The notes under the pieces: model-generated
Told to the model about the DNA's origin: nothing
Database searches by the model: none
What the model saw: the letters and a program-made list of their open reading frames with translations, nothing else
In this document: positions 1 through 9,245 of the stretch, in pieces
How positions within the stretch are numbered: the stretch's first letter is position 1
Layout of the letters: the number at the start of each line of letters is the position of its first letter
Program-made: the position numbers and the translations under genes
Assembly (NCBI GenBank): GCA_013396995.1
Contig: VWZP01008268.1
Location: forward strand, 1 to 64,000
Direction of reading: 5' to 3'
DNA: 64,000 bases
From: Dicaeum eximium
Lineage: Eukaryota; Chordata; Aves; Passeriformes; Dicaeidae

Positions 1-1990
1 CTGCAGTGCCAGAGATGTTTGCCTAGGCTCCATGGTCCTTGTAAGATTCCTTGTAGACATTTGGATAGGCAATCCCCATGAAATAATGAGATGTAGTCCA
101 TCCCTGCTCTGTCCTAATTTTGAGCTAAACACAAGAGCCAGGTTGAAAGCAGAAATAAAGTTCTGGGTGGGAGGGGGAAAAAGGTGCATGCAAGCCTTCT
201 GGAAATGAACTCTGTTGACCCATGGAATAATGATCCCAGGCTTGGCTTGTTTTCCTGGTTACACATCAGAGACACGTCCCCTGCTGGTGGACAGCACACG
301 GTCTTTAACGGAGATTTACACTTTGCTCTTCATACTTGGAATTCACAGCATGGGATTGTACTTCCACCATGAGGAACATATGAAACACGCATTTGGATAG
401 GAAATAGGTTTCCCTTAGCATTCAAAGCGATGCCAGATATTTTAAATGTTGAGCAGAGTTTCCAGAAGTCATGGTCACTGGTATATATCTCAGGATTAGG
501 TTGCGCATTCTGAGTCACAGCAATGCAGGGCGACTTTTTTACCCAACCCATTGAAAACCAGGGATTACTAAGTAAAACAGATTGTCTCAAACTTCTACAG
601 ATTTACCTGTGCTTCATGACCAGAATTTCCTTACAGCTTTTTGATCAACACACAGATCCTCTCATTTCCCCTACTTTGGCCTTAAGCACTAAAGTACAAC
701 ACCTGTTTTTGAAATGCAGCTCAAATGCAACTGTTTCTGCTACTTTGTATAACTTTTCTTGCATGAGATGGAAATATGCAGTTGTGCTCTGCTTTATAGC
801 ATACTTCATAATTGTGAGACTGAAAAAAGACCACAGGAACTTCTCTCAGGAATAGGAAGTATTTGGAGTCGTATTATAAAGATGCTCTGGCAATATTAAT
901 GTTATGCTTTATACATAACTTTATTAAATTTATACTTTAGAATAAATATTATCTAGCAGGATATAGCAATTGCTTTTCAGCAGTCTAATTTTCCTATAAG
1001 ACTGGACAAGGAAAGTAATCACTTAGAAAAATGAGTTTTCCACATACATGTGCAGTACTCTCATGTCTGGCTATTGTTGAAAAGGTCTGAAATGGCACCA
1101 TCTCATTGACTGAGCCCACAAGAAACTTATTTTTTCTTGAAAAGAAATTAATCTGATCCATCAAATTACAAAATTATATCTGAAACACCACTCCAAGGTA
1201 CTATGTACTTCTTTGACCAACCGGTCCAGCGTAGATCCCTGTTGTGGATGGATCCCTCAAAATTTAAATCAAGTATCCTGAGGAATCTGGAGTTTGACTC
1301 CAGAGATATCATAGTCAAAAGCCACACCTTGAAACATAGCTCCCACCAGTCTGAAAATAAAATAAAAGTCTTCCATATATGTGCAATTCACAGATGAGGA
1401 GGAAGGGAGGTAATGTGCTAGAAGATTCTGAGAGGAGAAAAAAAAACTATAAAACTACTCTTCCTTGTTCATTATTCCACCTGAGTGAACTCCTCACTGT
1501 TCAATAATTAGACTTATATTATGAAATGATCAGCCACTGTATTAAAGTTTAAAAGGTTAACTTAACAGTTATGTTCCCTCCTTCCCATACCACTGCTCTG
1601 GGGATGGGGCACATTGTCACTCATTTCTAATGCAGCAGAGGAATATATTACTTCAAGTGGATTCTATCCAAGAACACAATGTGGACTGTTCTAATTAGTA
1701 ATTAAAATTGCAACAACTGAGAACTTTGTCAGAATACTGTTTTTCCATAGCTTTTTGATTCTTGGTCCATACATTCCTTTGACAAGTCAGATTGTACCTG
1801 GGACTAAATTTTCAAATACGCTCATGTTTCAGTATGTCCAACTTTCTCAGTTGCTGAGGGTTGGATATTTATACATTTACTCAGACCCCTGGTGCTGGAG
1901 GCACCATCTGTGAGCAAGACCTGGGAAGGTGTCTGGGTGACCAAAAATCTTACTGTATTCTATATCTATCTGTGTCCAAATACTATTATT
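1..1990. other. Intergenic sequence, nothing recognised
   Basis: AT-rich sequence without a supported gene. The open frames here are short (up to 110 codons), show no family motif, and no splice-linked coding series was seen. No CR1 end or LTR end was recognised in this stretch. Confidence 0.5.
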
Positions 1991-1992
1991 TT

Positions 1993-2933
1993 GTGTTTAA
2001 GGCCCAGCGGCACAGGTGGACCCACAATCGTGGGGCAGGTGGAGGTGATGCTGCTCCCTTTAACAAGGTTGGAGCACCCAGGCAATGCGCCCATTTTGCC
2101 TTTTGGCTCACCCTTTTGCCTCTTGCATCTCTTGTTTCTTGGCTTTTGCCTTAGAGCTGAGGTAGACTGGGCAGAGGCTTTCCTTTTGGGCCTTCTTTAG
2201 GCTGATGTCATTTTGCTAAAGGGGGAGTGGTGTTTAGGGTGGGTTTTTCTAGGCTCACAACATTAGCAACTTGGCAAAGCTGCATCTCCCAACCAGAAAC
2301 TGCTTCACAGTGACCTTTTCAAACCCTATGGAGAATCTTGAGCCACCCTGGGGCCAGGCCACCCCATGTCAGTGCTGACAGTCGGCTTCTTCCTCCCTAG
2401 CCACAGGCACAGCACAGGGGATAGCAGCGCCAGCGCTGGTGGAGTCCGGTAGGCGGCAGGAGGAAGCGGCCGGTGGCAATGCTGACCCCACACGTGCTGG
2501 CTCTTCTCATCTGCCACTAGAACTGCTCTGTAAGGTCCAACCTTCCCGGGAGGGTTTGCTGCCGCTCTTTCCCTTTGTCTCTCAGACTGCATGGCCACCT
2601 ATGAAGACCCTTGTCTTGAGGGGAGGGTCAGACGCCATTTTACCTTTGTCTCCCTGTGGCAGGCGCCATCTTGGAAGGGGTAGTTCAACTATTTTGGGTT
2701 TCTTCCTTTTCTGGGAGGGTTTGTGAGATTAGCAATTCTGTATCTAGTGATTATTTACTGGGGAATTTTGCCTGTTTAAATTTTGCTTGTTAGTAAACTG
2801 CTATTTTTTTACTTATACCCACTTGTATTTAGTTTCTCTTTATTAGTCGAAAGTGATTAGTTAAAACAAAGTGGGAGAACTCATTTTAGAGTGTTCCCCT
2901 TTAAATCACCTTAGGTGAGGCCGATTCCTGACA
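1993..2933 (+). mobile_element. Probable LTR of an avian endogenous retrovirus, boundaries uncertain
   Basis: This GC-richer block begins with TG near 1993 and ends with a CA at 2933 (CCTGACA). Its right third (about 2750-2933) has the look of an avian retroviral LTR end, with a TTTATT/TTAGTC stretch and a terminal sequence that I associate with avian LTRs. I found no convincing target-site duplication, so the left boundary is a guess. No retroviral gene lies beside it, so if it is an LTR it is solo. The RING gene at 3013-4074 ends about 80 bp to its right and would be transcribed into it in antisense. Confidence 0.4.
2839..2844 (-). terminator. Candidate poly(A) signal of the minus-strand RING gene
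   Basis: AATAAA read on the minus strand, 169 bases past the stop codon at 3013. It is the first canonical signal downstream of that gene. It appears to lie inside the probable LTR, in antisense. Confidence 0.45.
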
Positions 2934-3012
2934 TTCTGTGGCCACATTCAGTGGCCCCAGGTTTCAGCATTTCATCTGAAGTGATGATGAGAGTCTCAGA
3001 GGGCTGGAGGGC

Positions 3013-4074
3013 TCAGGAAGGTCCCTGGCTTGGCCTCTTGTTGGACTGAAGAGAATCCTGGGGACTAGGGGCCCGTCTCTTTTGAGCACGCCAGGGCCTC
3101 CTGTGTGAGCAGGCCCTGACCTGGCCGGGAGTGGAGGGGCTGTGGCTGCAGTCCTGAGCAGAAGGACCTGCCACCACTGCCCTCCCTGGCTCTTCCTGGG
3201 GTTGGTCCCCCTCTGTGGGGACAGGCACAGACAGGGAACTGCAACTTCCATGGAGGGCAGCCTCTGATGTACCAGCTTCCTCCTCCACATTGGAGCTTGT
3301 AGGGCTGCTGGCAGAAATTCCCATGTAGGAGCTGCTGGAGCTGGAGCTAGCAGACCTGGTGCTGGCTGAAGGTCTATGGGTTTTCTCCTCATCAGCATGG
3401 CAGTGCAGCAGCCTCTGCGCTTCCTCGCTGCACTGGTCCACAATGACATTGATGAGGCCATGAACCAGTTGCTCTGTGCCTTCCCCGAGGCTGTTCTGCA
3501 GCCTCAGGACCAAGGTCTCAACATCCAGACCATAGACACAGAGATCATTCAGGATGCTGCTCTCCGCAGCCTGTACCAGCCACCACTTGCCCCGGCATAT
3601 TCTCTCCAGCCTTTGGCACAGCCAGGGCAGCACAGGGTCCAGGAGATGCTGTTGTTGTTGGAAAAGTTCTGCCCATTCCTCAGGCAGGATGTCAGCCATG
3701 GGCTCTGGCCCTGCGCTTGCCTGCTGAGGTAGGGATAGTGTCTCCTGTGGAGAAGATGAAGGGGACACCACAGGGTAATGGCAGCCATTTTCCCTCATCA
3801 CTCGGGCCACTGTCGACTCTCCAGGAGTTTCTCCTGCCTGGCTGCTGGCGTCTGGTGACTCACTGGAGGGAGTGATGACACACTGTAGATAGTCCCATTC
3901 ACTCTTCTCAGAGAACTTGATAGATCTTATCAGTGTTCTGCAGAGTGGGCACGATGGATTTCTCAGTGCCCATCGCAAGATACAGCCCAGGCAGAACTGA
4001 TGGTGACAGGACAGAGCAGAAATGGTATCATTCTGAGTGCCCTGGCAGATAGGGCAACTCCAGTTTGTTTCCAT
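3013..4074 (-). CDS. Topors-like RING-finger protein (E3 ligase), copy 1
   Basis: An intronless frame of 353 codons. The ATG at 4074 has a good context (GCCATGG) and lies just before the RING; an in-frame ATG at 4146 is a weaker alternative. A C3HC4 RING spans residues 7-45, spaced C-x2-C-x12-C-x-H-x2-C-x2-C-x10-C-x2-C, as I recall it in Topors, a ubiquitin and SUMO E3 ligase. Residues 132-225 form a conserved helical block (WAELF, LLDPVLPWL, EEAQRLL) shared with copy 2 and resembling the post-RING region of Topors. A serine-rich, then acidic linker follows, and the tail is basic (QKRRAPS, NKRPS). All zinc ligands are present, so ligase activity is plausible. The substrate is unknown. The protein is far shorter than Topors itself (about 1,000 residues). 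It is probably an old retrocopy-derived family member. It could also be a decaying copy, but the frame is intact. Confidence 0.75.
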   Translation of the reverse strand: METNWSCPICQGTQNDTISALSCHHQFCLGCILRWALRNPSCPLCRTLIRSIKFSEKSEWDYLQCVITPSSESPDASSQAGETPGESTVARVMRENGCHYPVVSPSSSPQETLSLPQQASAGPEPMADILPEEWAELFQQQQHLLDPVLPWLCQRLERICRGKWWLVQAAESSILNDLCVYGLDVETLVLRLQNSLGEGTEQLVHGLINVIVDQCSEEAQRLLHCHADEEKTHRPSASTRSASSSSSSSYMGISASSPTSSNVEEEAGTSEAALHGSCSSLSVPVPTEGDQPQEEPGRAVVAGPSAQDCSHSPSTPGQVRACSHRRPWRAQKRRAPSPQDSLQSNKRPSQGPS

Positions 4075-4530
4075 GGCCCTTTCTGTGGCCTGCAGCACAC
4101 TGGGGAGAGCTGAGGGCCAGGAGCTGCTCCCCCTTATTGGTGTCATGCAGAGCAGTGTGTGACTATGCGAGAGCCCTCCTGATTGACCCAGGGAGAGGAA
4201 GAAGAAACGTCCAGCCCCATCAAGAAGGACATCATCTTGAGTGCCTGAACCCAATCACCCACGCCAGCTTAGGGGGATGTTTTCCTGCACAGCCAACCTT
4301 CACTGCTGCAAACACTTCTGGTGTCCAGGTGACCAAGCCAGGCAGGGCCAGGGAAACAGTACCGATGGCTCCAGGATGGGCACCAAGAGCTGCCAAAGGC
4401 AACCCACCATGTACCACCCAGCACTGCGAGAAGCCTGGCTACAACCTCCAGACCTTGCTTAGCAGGAGTCAGGCCTGGAGCCAGACTGGCTCAGGTTCTG
4501 TCAGTGCACAAATACAATTTGTGAGAGATG

Positions 4531-4609
4531 TGATGTCACAATCCATCCCCTGATGATGTTACAATCTGACACTTGGGATGCCACCTTCAGCCACTCAGGG
4601 ATGACATCA
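4531..4609 (-). promoter_or_regulatory. Cluster of three CRE-like motifs upstream of RING copy 1
   Basis: TGATGTCA (4531-4538), TGATGTTA (4554-4561) and TGACATCA (4602-4609) lie 457-535 bases upstream of the chosen ATG. Each is one or two changes from the palindromic cAMP response element TGACGTCA. The first and third carry the change expected from CpG decay. The flanking sequence is recognisably shared with the region upstream of copy 2. Promoter function is inferred, not shown. Confidence 0.4.
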
Positions 4610-4689
4610 TGGGATGCTCCCCCCTGTAGAGGCATGGTGCCAGAGGAAAATAAAGGGCCAGCTGTTGACCGATGATCACCTTGTCAACT

Positions 4690-4945
4690 AGACCATGGCA
4701 CCAAGTGTCACATCCAGTTGTTTCTTGAACCCCTCCAGGGATGGTGACTCCACCATCTCCCTGGACAGTCTGTTCCAATGTTAACAACCATTTCCATGAA
4801 AAAATTCTTCCTGATGTTCAGCCTGAACTTAACCCTGGAACAGCTTGATGCTATATCTTCTTGTCCTGTCACTGGTAGCCTGGGAGAAGAACTCAGCCCC
4901 ACCTTGCTACAGTCTCCTTTCAGTTAGTTGTAGAGAGCAATGAGA
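4690..4945 (-). mobile_element. CR1 LINE 3' fragment
   Basis: The plus strand reads as the complement of a CR1 3' region: phrases such as TCCAGGGATGGTGACTCCAC and CTTGTCCTGTCACT are typical of it. The copy is diverged and truncated. Confidence 0.7.
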
Positions 4946-5225
4946 GAGATCCTGACACCTTATCATGTCTGGCTAACCCAGTGGCCTTCTACAATGCAAT
5001 GACCACATCAGTGGAAAAGGGAAAAGTCACCGAAGTAGTCTACCTGGACTTTCGTTAGGCTATTGACAAAGTCTTCTGCAGTATTCTTGCAGCTAAATTG
5101 GAGACAGATGAGTTTAATGAATGAAGTAGTCAATGGATACGTAATTGGCTGGGTGGCCACATTAAAAGAGTTACAGTTAATGTCTCAATGTTCAAGTGGA
5201 AATCAGTAGCATGATCTGTATTCCT
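4946..5225 (+). mobile_element. CR1 LINE reverse-transcriptase fragment
   Basis: The plus strand encodes a broken CR1 reverse-transcriptase stretch with a recognisable VYLDF.(A)IDKV motif near 5040-5075, with a stop codon inside it. It directly abuts a CR1 piece in the opposite orientation, so this is two insertions or an inversion. Confidence 0.6.
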
Positions 5226-6484
5226 GTGAACAAGAAACAGGAAAATAAAGAGCATCCAGGACTCACTGGAAGATGTTAGAAAGAACCACCCTCTTAAAGC
5301 ATGAAGTATTGATTTAGACTTTGTTCTTGTCTTCAGCTTTCCAAATCACAAAATTTCTTGAGATTTAGGATTTGCACTCTACTAGTGTAAAGAGTGTTGT
5401 AATACTAGTCTTTGAAAATGTAAAATCCAGTCACTCATAAATTCTGTGGAGGTAACTGCCTTGACCTGGTAGAGGGCTTCCACTTACAACATCTAAATTT
5501 TTACAGCTGAAGGCTGAAAAGCTGTTTTTCACAAGCTCCTAAAATATTGCTAATCTCTCTAATTACTCTCTAGTTGCTAATGTCTGTTGTTTCTTCCCTG
5601 CCTAGTAGAAAAATTAAACAACAAAAAAATCCGTAATTCATTGTTCTGCTGGTTCATGGCTCCCAGCAGAAGGGCATAAACTAGGGTTTACTTAGCCTGG
5701 GACTAAAAGTTCTACCATTTGTATAAACAGGCAGATGTCTTTTTATGCACAAAGTTGTTGTGCAAAACAAATTTTGAGAATCTACATCAAAATCAGCCAC
5801 ATATACAGATCACAGATATAGAAAAATTGTGTTAAATGAAAAAGGTGTTTTGGGTTGGATGTGAGGCTTTTAAAAAATGTTTCTGAAAGAAAGTAAAGCT
5901 ACTTTACATCACTGGACTACTGGGCCTTAGGTTAAAAACAAATGTGAAAAAGCTAGATTATACTGAAATTTCATTCTGATCAGCAGGAATTTGGAATGGT
6001 TTATACAGCAGTTAAGTAGGATTTCAATATCTGATTAGCATCAAGACTGCATGCTCATGTCAAAAGGAAAACTTGTAATTGAATTTGTTTGAAAAGTACT
6101 GAAATACATGACTTTGGAATGGTATGAGTGACTATATCTGTCATACCCATTTGGAAGTGGGATCCCTCCCTCATGAACCCCCCGTAATATGGAACACCTT
6201 GGGAAGCCAAGACTAAGCTTTTTTCTATCCCAAATTAAACATTTATTTGGATTGTCCCAAATATTTCAGTGTTGAAACAAAATTCCTTTTTCCTCCACAG
6301 GAAGTGCAACTTGTCATAGGTAACTCCCTTCTGAAGGAAAAGAAGGGCCCAATATGCCAACTGGACCCATCCCACAGGGAAGTCTGCTGCCCTTCCTGTT
6401 GCTCTGGTAAAGCACATGAGTAATCTCTGAGAAAATCCCTTACATAAGAAAATCCCTGATCTGGTACAACGCTCACTATTGCCC
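5226..6484. other. Intergenic sequence between the RING genes, nothing recognised
   Basis: AT-rich sequence with short unsupported frames only. No repeat end or gene motif was recognised. Confidence 0.5.
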
Positions 6485-7310
6485 TCTATTATTTGTCCAA
6501 GTGAAGAGATTAAAGGACAGTCAAAAGGACTTCAGGGCATTGGGGCTTTTGGTCAAAAGAGTAGGTTTTATTCTCCTGCATTTCTTCAGTACCAGCAGCA
6601 AATACTGAAAGGAACAGGAAAAGCAGCCTGATTAATACATGGCTTAGAGGCTGCTGCCATAGGTGGAATTGTTGGTTTTATTGCCATGGGGTGGATTACA
6701 CACCACCAGACCTGCTGGTGATAGGCAGCATCCATCTATCTCAGAGAGGGAAAAGGATTATGGCCCATGAGTTGGCATGGCTGATTGAGTGGGCTTTAAA
6801 CTACATTGATATGGAAAGCAGATACAGCACAGGACAGCAGTCTTAGGGAAGTGATTATCCCACTGTACTAAGCACTGGTGAGGCCACACCTTGAGTACTG
6901 TGTTCAGTTTTGCACCCCCCGCTTCACAAATGAAGTGCTGGAGTGTTTCCTAAGAAGGGTAACAGAGCTGATGAAGTCATGTCTTATGAGGAGGTTTTAG
7001 TGAGGTGGGGGTCATTCTCTTCTGTCATGTCTCAAGTAAAAGGACTAGAGGAAATGGCCTTAAGTTGTGCTAAGGGAAGTCCAACTTTGATATTAAAGAT
7101 AATTAAGATATTATAAAAGAAAATTTCTTTTTACTGAAAGGGGGCTCAGGCATTGGAATAAGTTGCCCAGCGAGGTGGTGAAGTCACTTCTGGAAGCATT
7201 CAAGAGGCATCTGGATGTAGCACTTGGGGTGTAGGAGTGGTTATAGTGGTGCTCTGTTGATGATTAGACTAGATGATCTTGACGTTTCTTCCAGCCTTGA
7301 TGATTCGTGG
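6485..7310 (+). mobile_element. CR1 LINE with ORF1 tail joined to the 3' end
   Basis: At 6630-6815 the plus strand encodes, without a stop, the C-terminal end of a CR1 ORF1 esterase-like domain, including IHLSQRGKRIMAHELA. From about 6830 it reads as CR1 3' sequence (the ACTGGTGAGGCCACACCTTG phrase) and ends near 7310. Most of ORF2 is therefore missing between the two parts. Confidence 0.65.
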
Positions 7311-8778
7311 TGATTTATCAGAAAACTACATTTTTATTCAGAAAAAACACTCCTGAGAAGTACTTTATCTGTTTCAGGAAGACTTTAAGCTTCTCAAGTA
7401 GAGCATTGGTATGGAGTTCAGGCTAAGCATGAGAGCCTTTGCACTCAAAGTTGCCTTTTCTTGCTAGAGCCAGCAGAGAGCACACGATCAGTTGGTATCA
7501 CTGCAGAGCTGGACTTTGGAGTGAGTCACTCTCCTCTACTTTCTGGTGCTTTGCTTTTATCTGGGGTGATAGTGACGGCTACCCACTGAGCTGTACGTTT
7601 GCTCCTGTTCTTGCTTGTGTGAGGCTTTTGGCCAGGTGAGCTCACCTCCTGTGGGAACACACTCTTGCCATCCAGGGCGTGTGGGTGGGGTCGCATCTAC
7701 AGGTGGTTCAGATGATGGGTCAGGTATAGATGGCTCAGGTACAGATGGCTACAAGAGTGATCCGGGGGTCTCACAGCAGCCTATTCAATCAGTAAAGCCA
7801 ACAAGGGTCAATGGCCATGAGGATGCAGCACAGCGGTCACTCCTGTTGAGTTATGGTGTTTGCTGCTTGCTAAAAAAGAGGTTGCAAAGCTACAACTTTT
7901 GCAGTGTATTCCATACACTAGCATTTTCTGTGTTTAGAGCTACCTGTGGTAGCTATTTTGAAGAAATATCTGAAAAAAACCATTACATGCCTAATATGTC
8001 TTTTCCTTTCCTTTATCAACTGCCTTTAATATTTTTTCCTGCTCTCTAAAGAGTATCAAGAGTATATAAACTGAATGTGTCTGAAAAATAAGTTTCCAAA
8101 GTTTCAAAGAATATTGTGTATAAACCTTTTTTCGGTGTTTTGGGTTTTTTTTAATTTTGGTTGGTTTGGGGCTTGGTTTTGCTTTGGTTTCATTTTGGTT
8201 TTTTTTTCATTTATTTGAAATATAGCTGTAGTGTTCATATGAACAGTGCATTTGGTATTACCTACTTTTCCTATCCATAATCTGCTATATCTTCCCCTTT
8301 CTTCCTCCTCTCCTCTTAAAATACTAATTTTTGTATTAATACATATGGGTTTCTTTTTTTTCCTGCTTAAACTGAACTCTAACTGCATTAAGGAAACTTT
8401 ACGGTCTGACCTTTCAGGACTCTTGGCAGTCACACTCCCACCATCAGAGACTTTCACTTCTGGGATCAAAGCCCCTTTGCTGGTAAGCAGATACAGTACT
8501 AAGCATTATTGGAGTTTTCCTCATCTTGCATGAGGAATGCCTGGCCAATCTTTCACTCATGACTCCTCTATAAGCATGACTCTGGTGTTTTTTCAGAACT
8601 TCTTCCATTGTCCTATCTGCATGAGAAAGCACTACTACTACTCTGACAGGACTTGCAGGGCTGGGGAAGAGTCCAGGGGCTGGGGGCCTCCTCTCTGAGG
8701 GATTACTGTGACACCCATGGAGACCAACTTCTGTCACACTGTGTTGGTCTGAATACCATAGAGGTGGACATCCCATTG
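7311..8778. other. Intergenic sequence left of RING copy 2
   Basis: No gene is supported. At 8128-8215 there is a T/G-rich low-complexity run (repeated TTTGG and poly-T). Near 7695-7750 there is a short imperfect repeat of GGT-CAGATGG type. The 129-codon minus-strand frame at 8444-8833 has no recognisable motif. Confidence 0.45.
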
Positions 8779-8829
8779 TGATGTTACAGGGTAGTGGAAG
8801 CAGATCACTGGCAGTGGACTGTGACATCA
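8779..8829 (+). promoter_or_regulatory. Two CRE-like motifs upstream of RING copy 2
   Basis: TGATGTTA (8779-8786) and TGACATCA (8822-8829) lie 467 and 424 bases upstream of the ATG at 9246. They correspond to motifs upstream of copy 1, within a flank that aligns by eye for about 130 bases (shared AGAGCCTG, CCTGGACTCCTG-like and CAAGGTCTGG segments). Regulation by CREB/CREM factors is inference. Confidence 0.4.
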
Positions 8830-9062
8830 CCATGTTGGTTGTCTCCTTGTGTCCCTTACTGTGTATATTTGGATGCTACCAGAGCCTGGCCTAGTCTGGA
8901 TTATGCCTGGACTCCTGTTGAACATGTTCACAAGGTCTGGGGGATTAAGACAGGCTTTTTCCAGTGCTGCATTCTGGCATTGGCAGCTCTCAGTACCTAT
9001 CCAGGAGCCCTCAACAGTATTTCCCCAGCCCTGCTGGGCTCAGGCAGCTGGGCGCTGCAGAG

Positions 9063-9211
9063 GTGAGTTGTGCAAGGAAATGTCCCCCTGTAGTGGCCAC
9101 AGAATGGATGCTCAGGCTTGGGGAACTGGCAGGGTCCTTCTTGAGGGGACTGAGCATTTCATCCTCCCCCTCCCCAGGACAACTCATGACCACGGCATCC
9201 CCATTTTGCAG
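9063..9211 (+). other. Possible 5' UTR intron of RING copy 2
   Basis: A strong donor (CAGAG then GTGAGT at 9063) is followed by two possible acceptors: CCCCAG ending at 9178 and a pyrimidine-rich TTTGCAG ending at 9211. The latter is 34 bases before the ATG. An intron of 149 bases would make this a two-exon transcript with an intronless coding region. Confidence 0.35.
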
Positions 9212-9245
9212 TGTGTGACACCTTTTGGGAGTGCCAGCGCCAGCC

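Noticed and set aside
1861..2726. Frames of about 95-102 codons in the GC-rich block
   Set aside because: They fall inside the probable LTR and have no protein motif.
7615..8049. 144-codon plus-strand frame with a glycine/serine/aspartate repeat
   Set aside because: The repeat is a short imperfect DNA repeat and the rest is without similarity that I recognise. There is no splice or promoter support.
8128..8215. Possible regulatory or structured T/G-rich element
   Set aside because: Simple low-complexity sequence like that at 31035-31146, with no pattern beyond short runs.
8444..8833. 129-codon minus-strand frame upstream of RING copy 2
   Set aside because: It has no motif, and it overlaps the shared promoter flank of the RING genes on the opposite strand.
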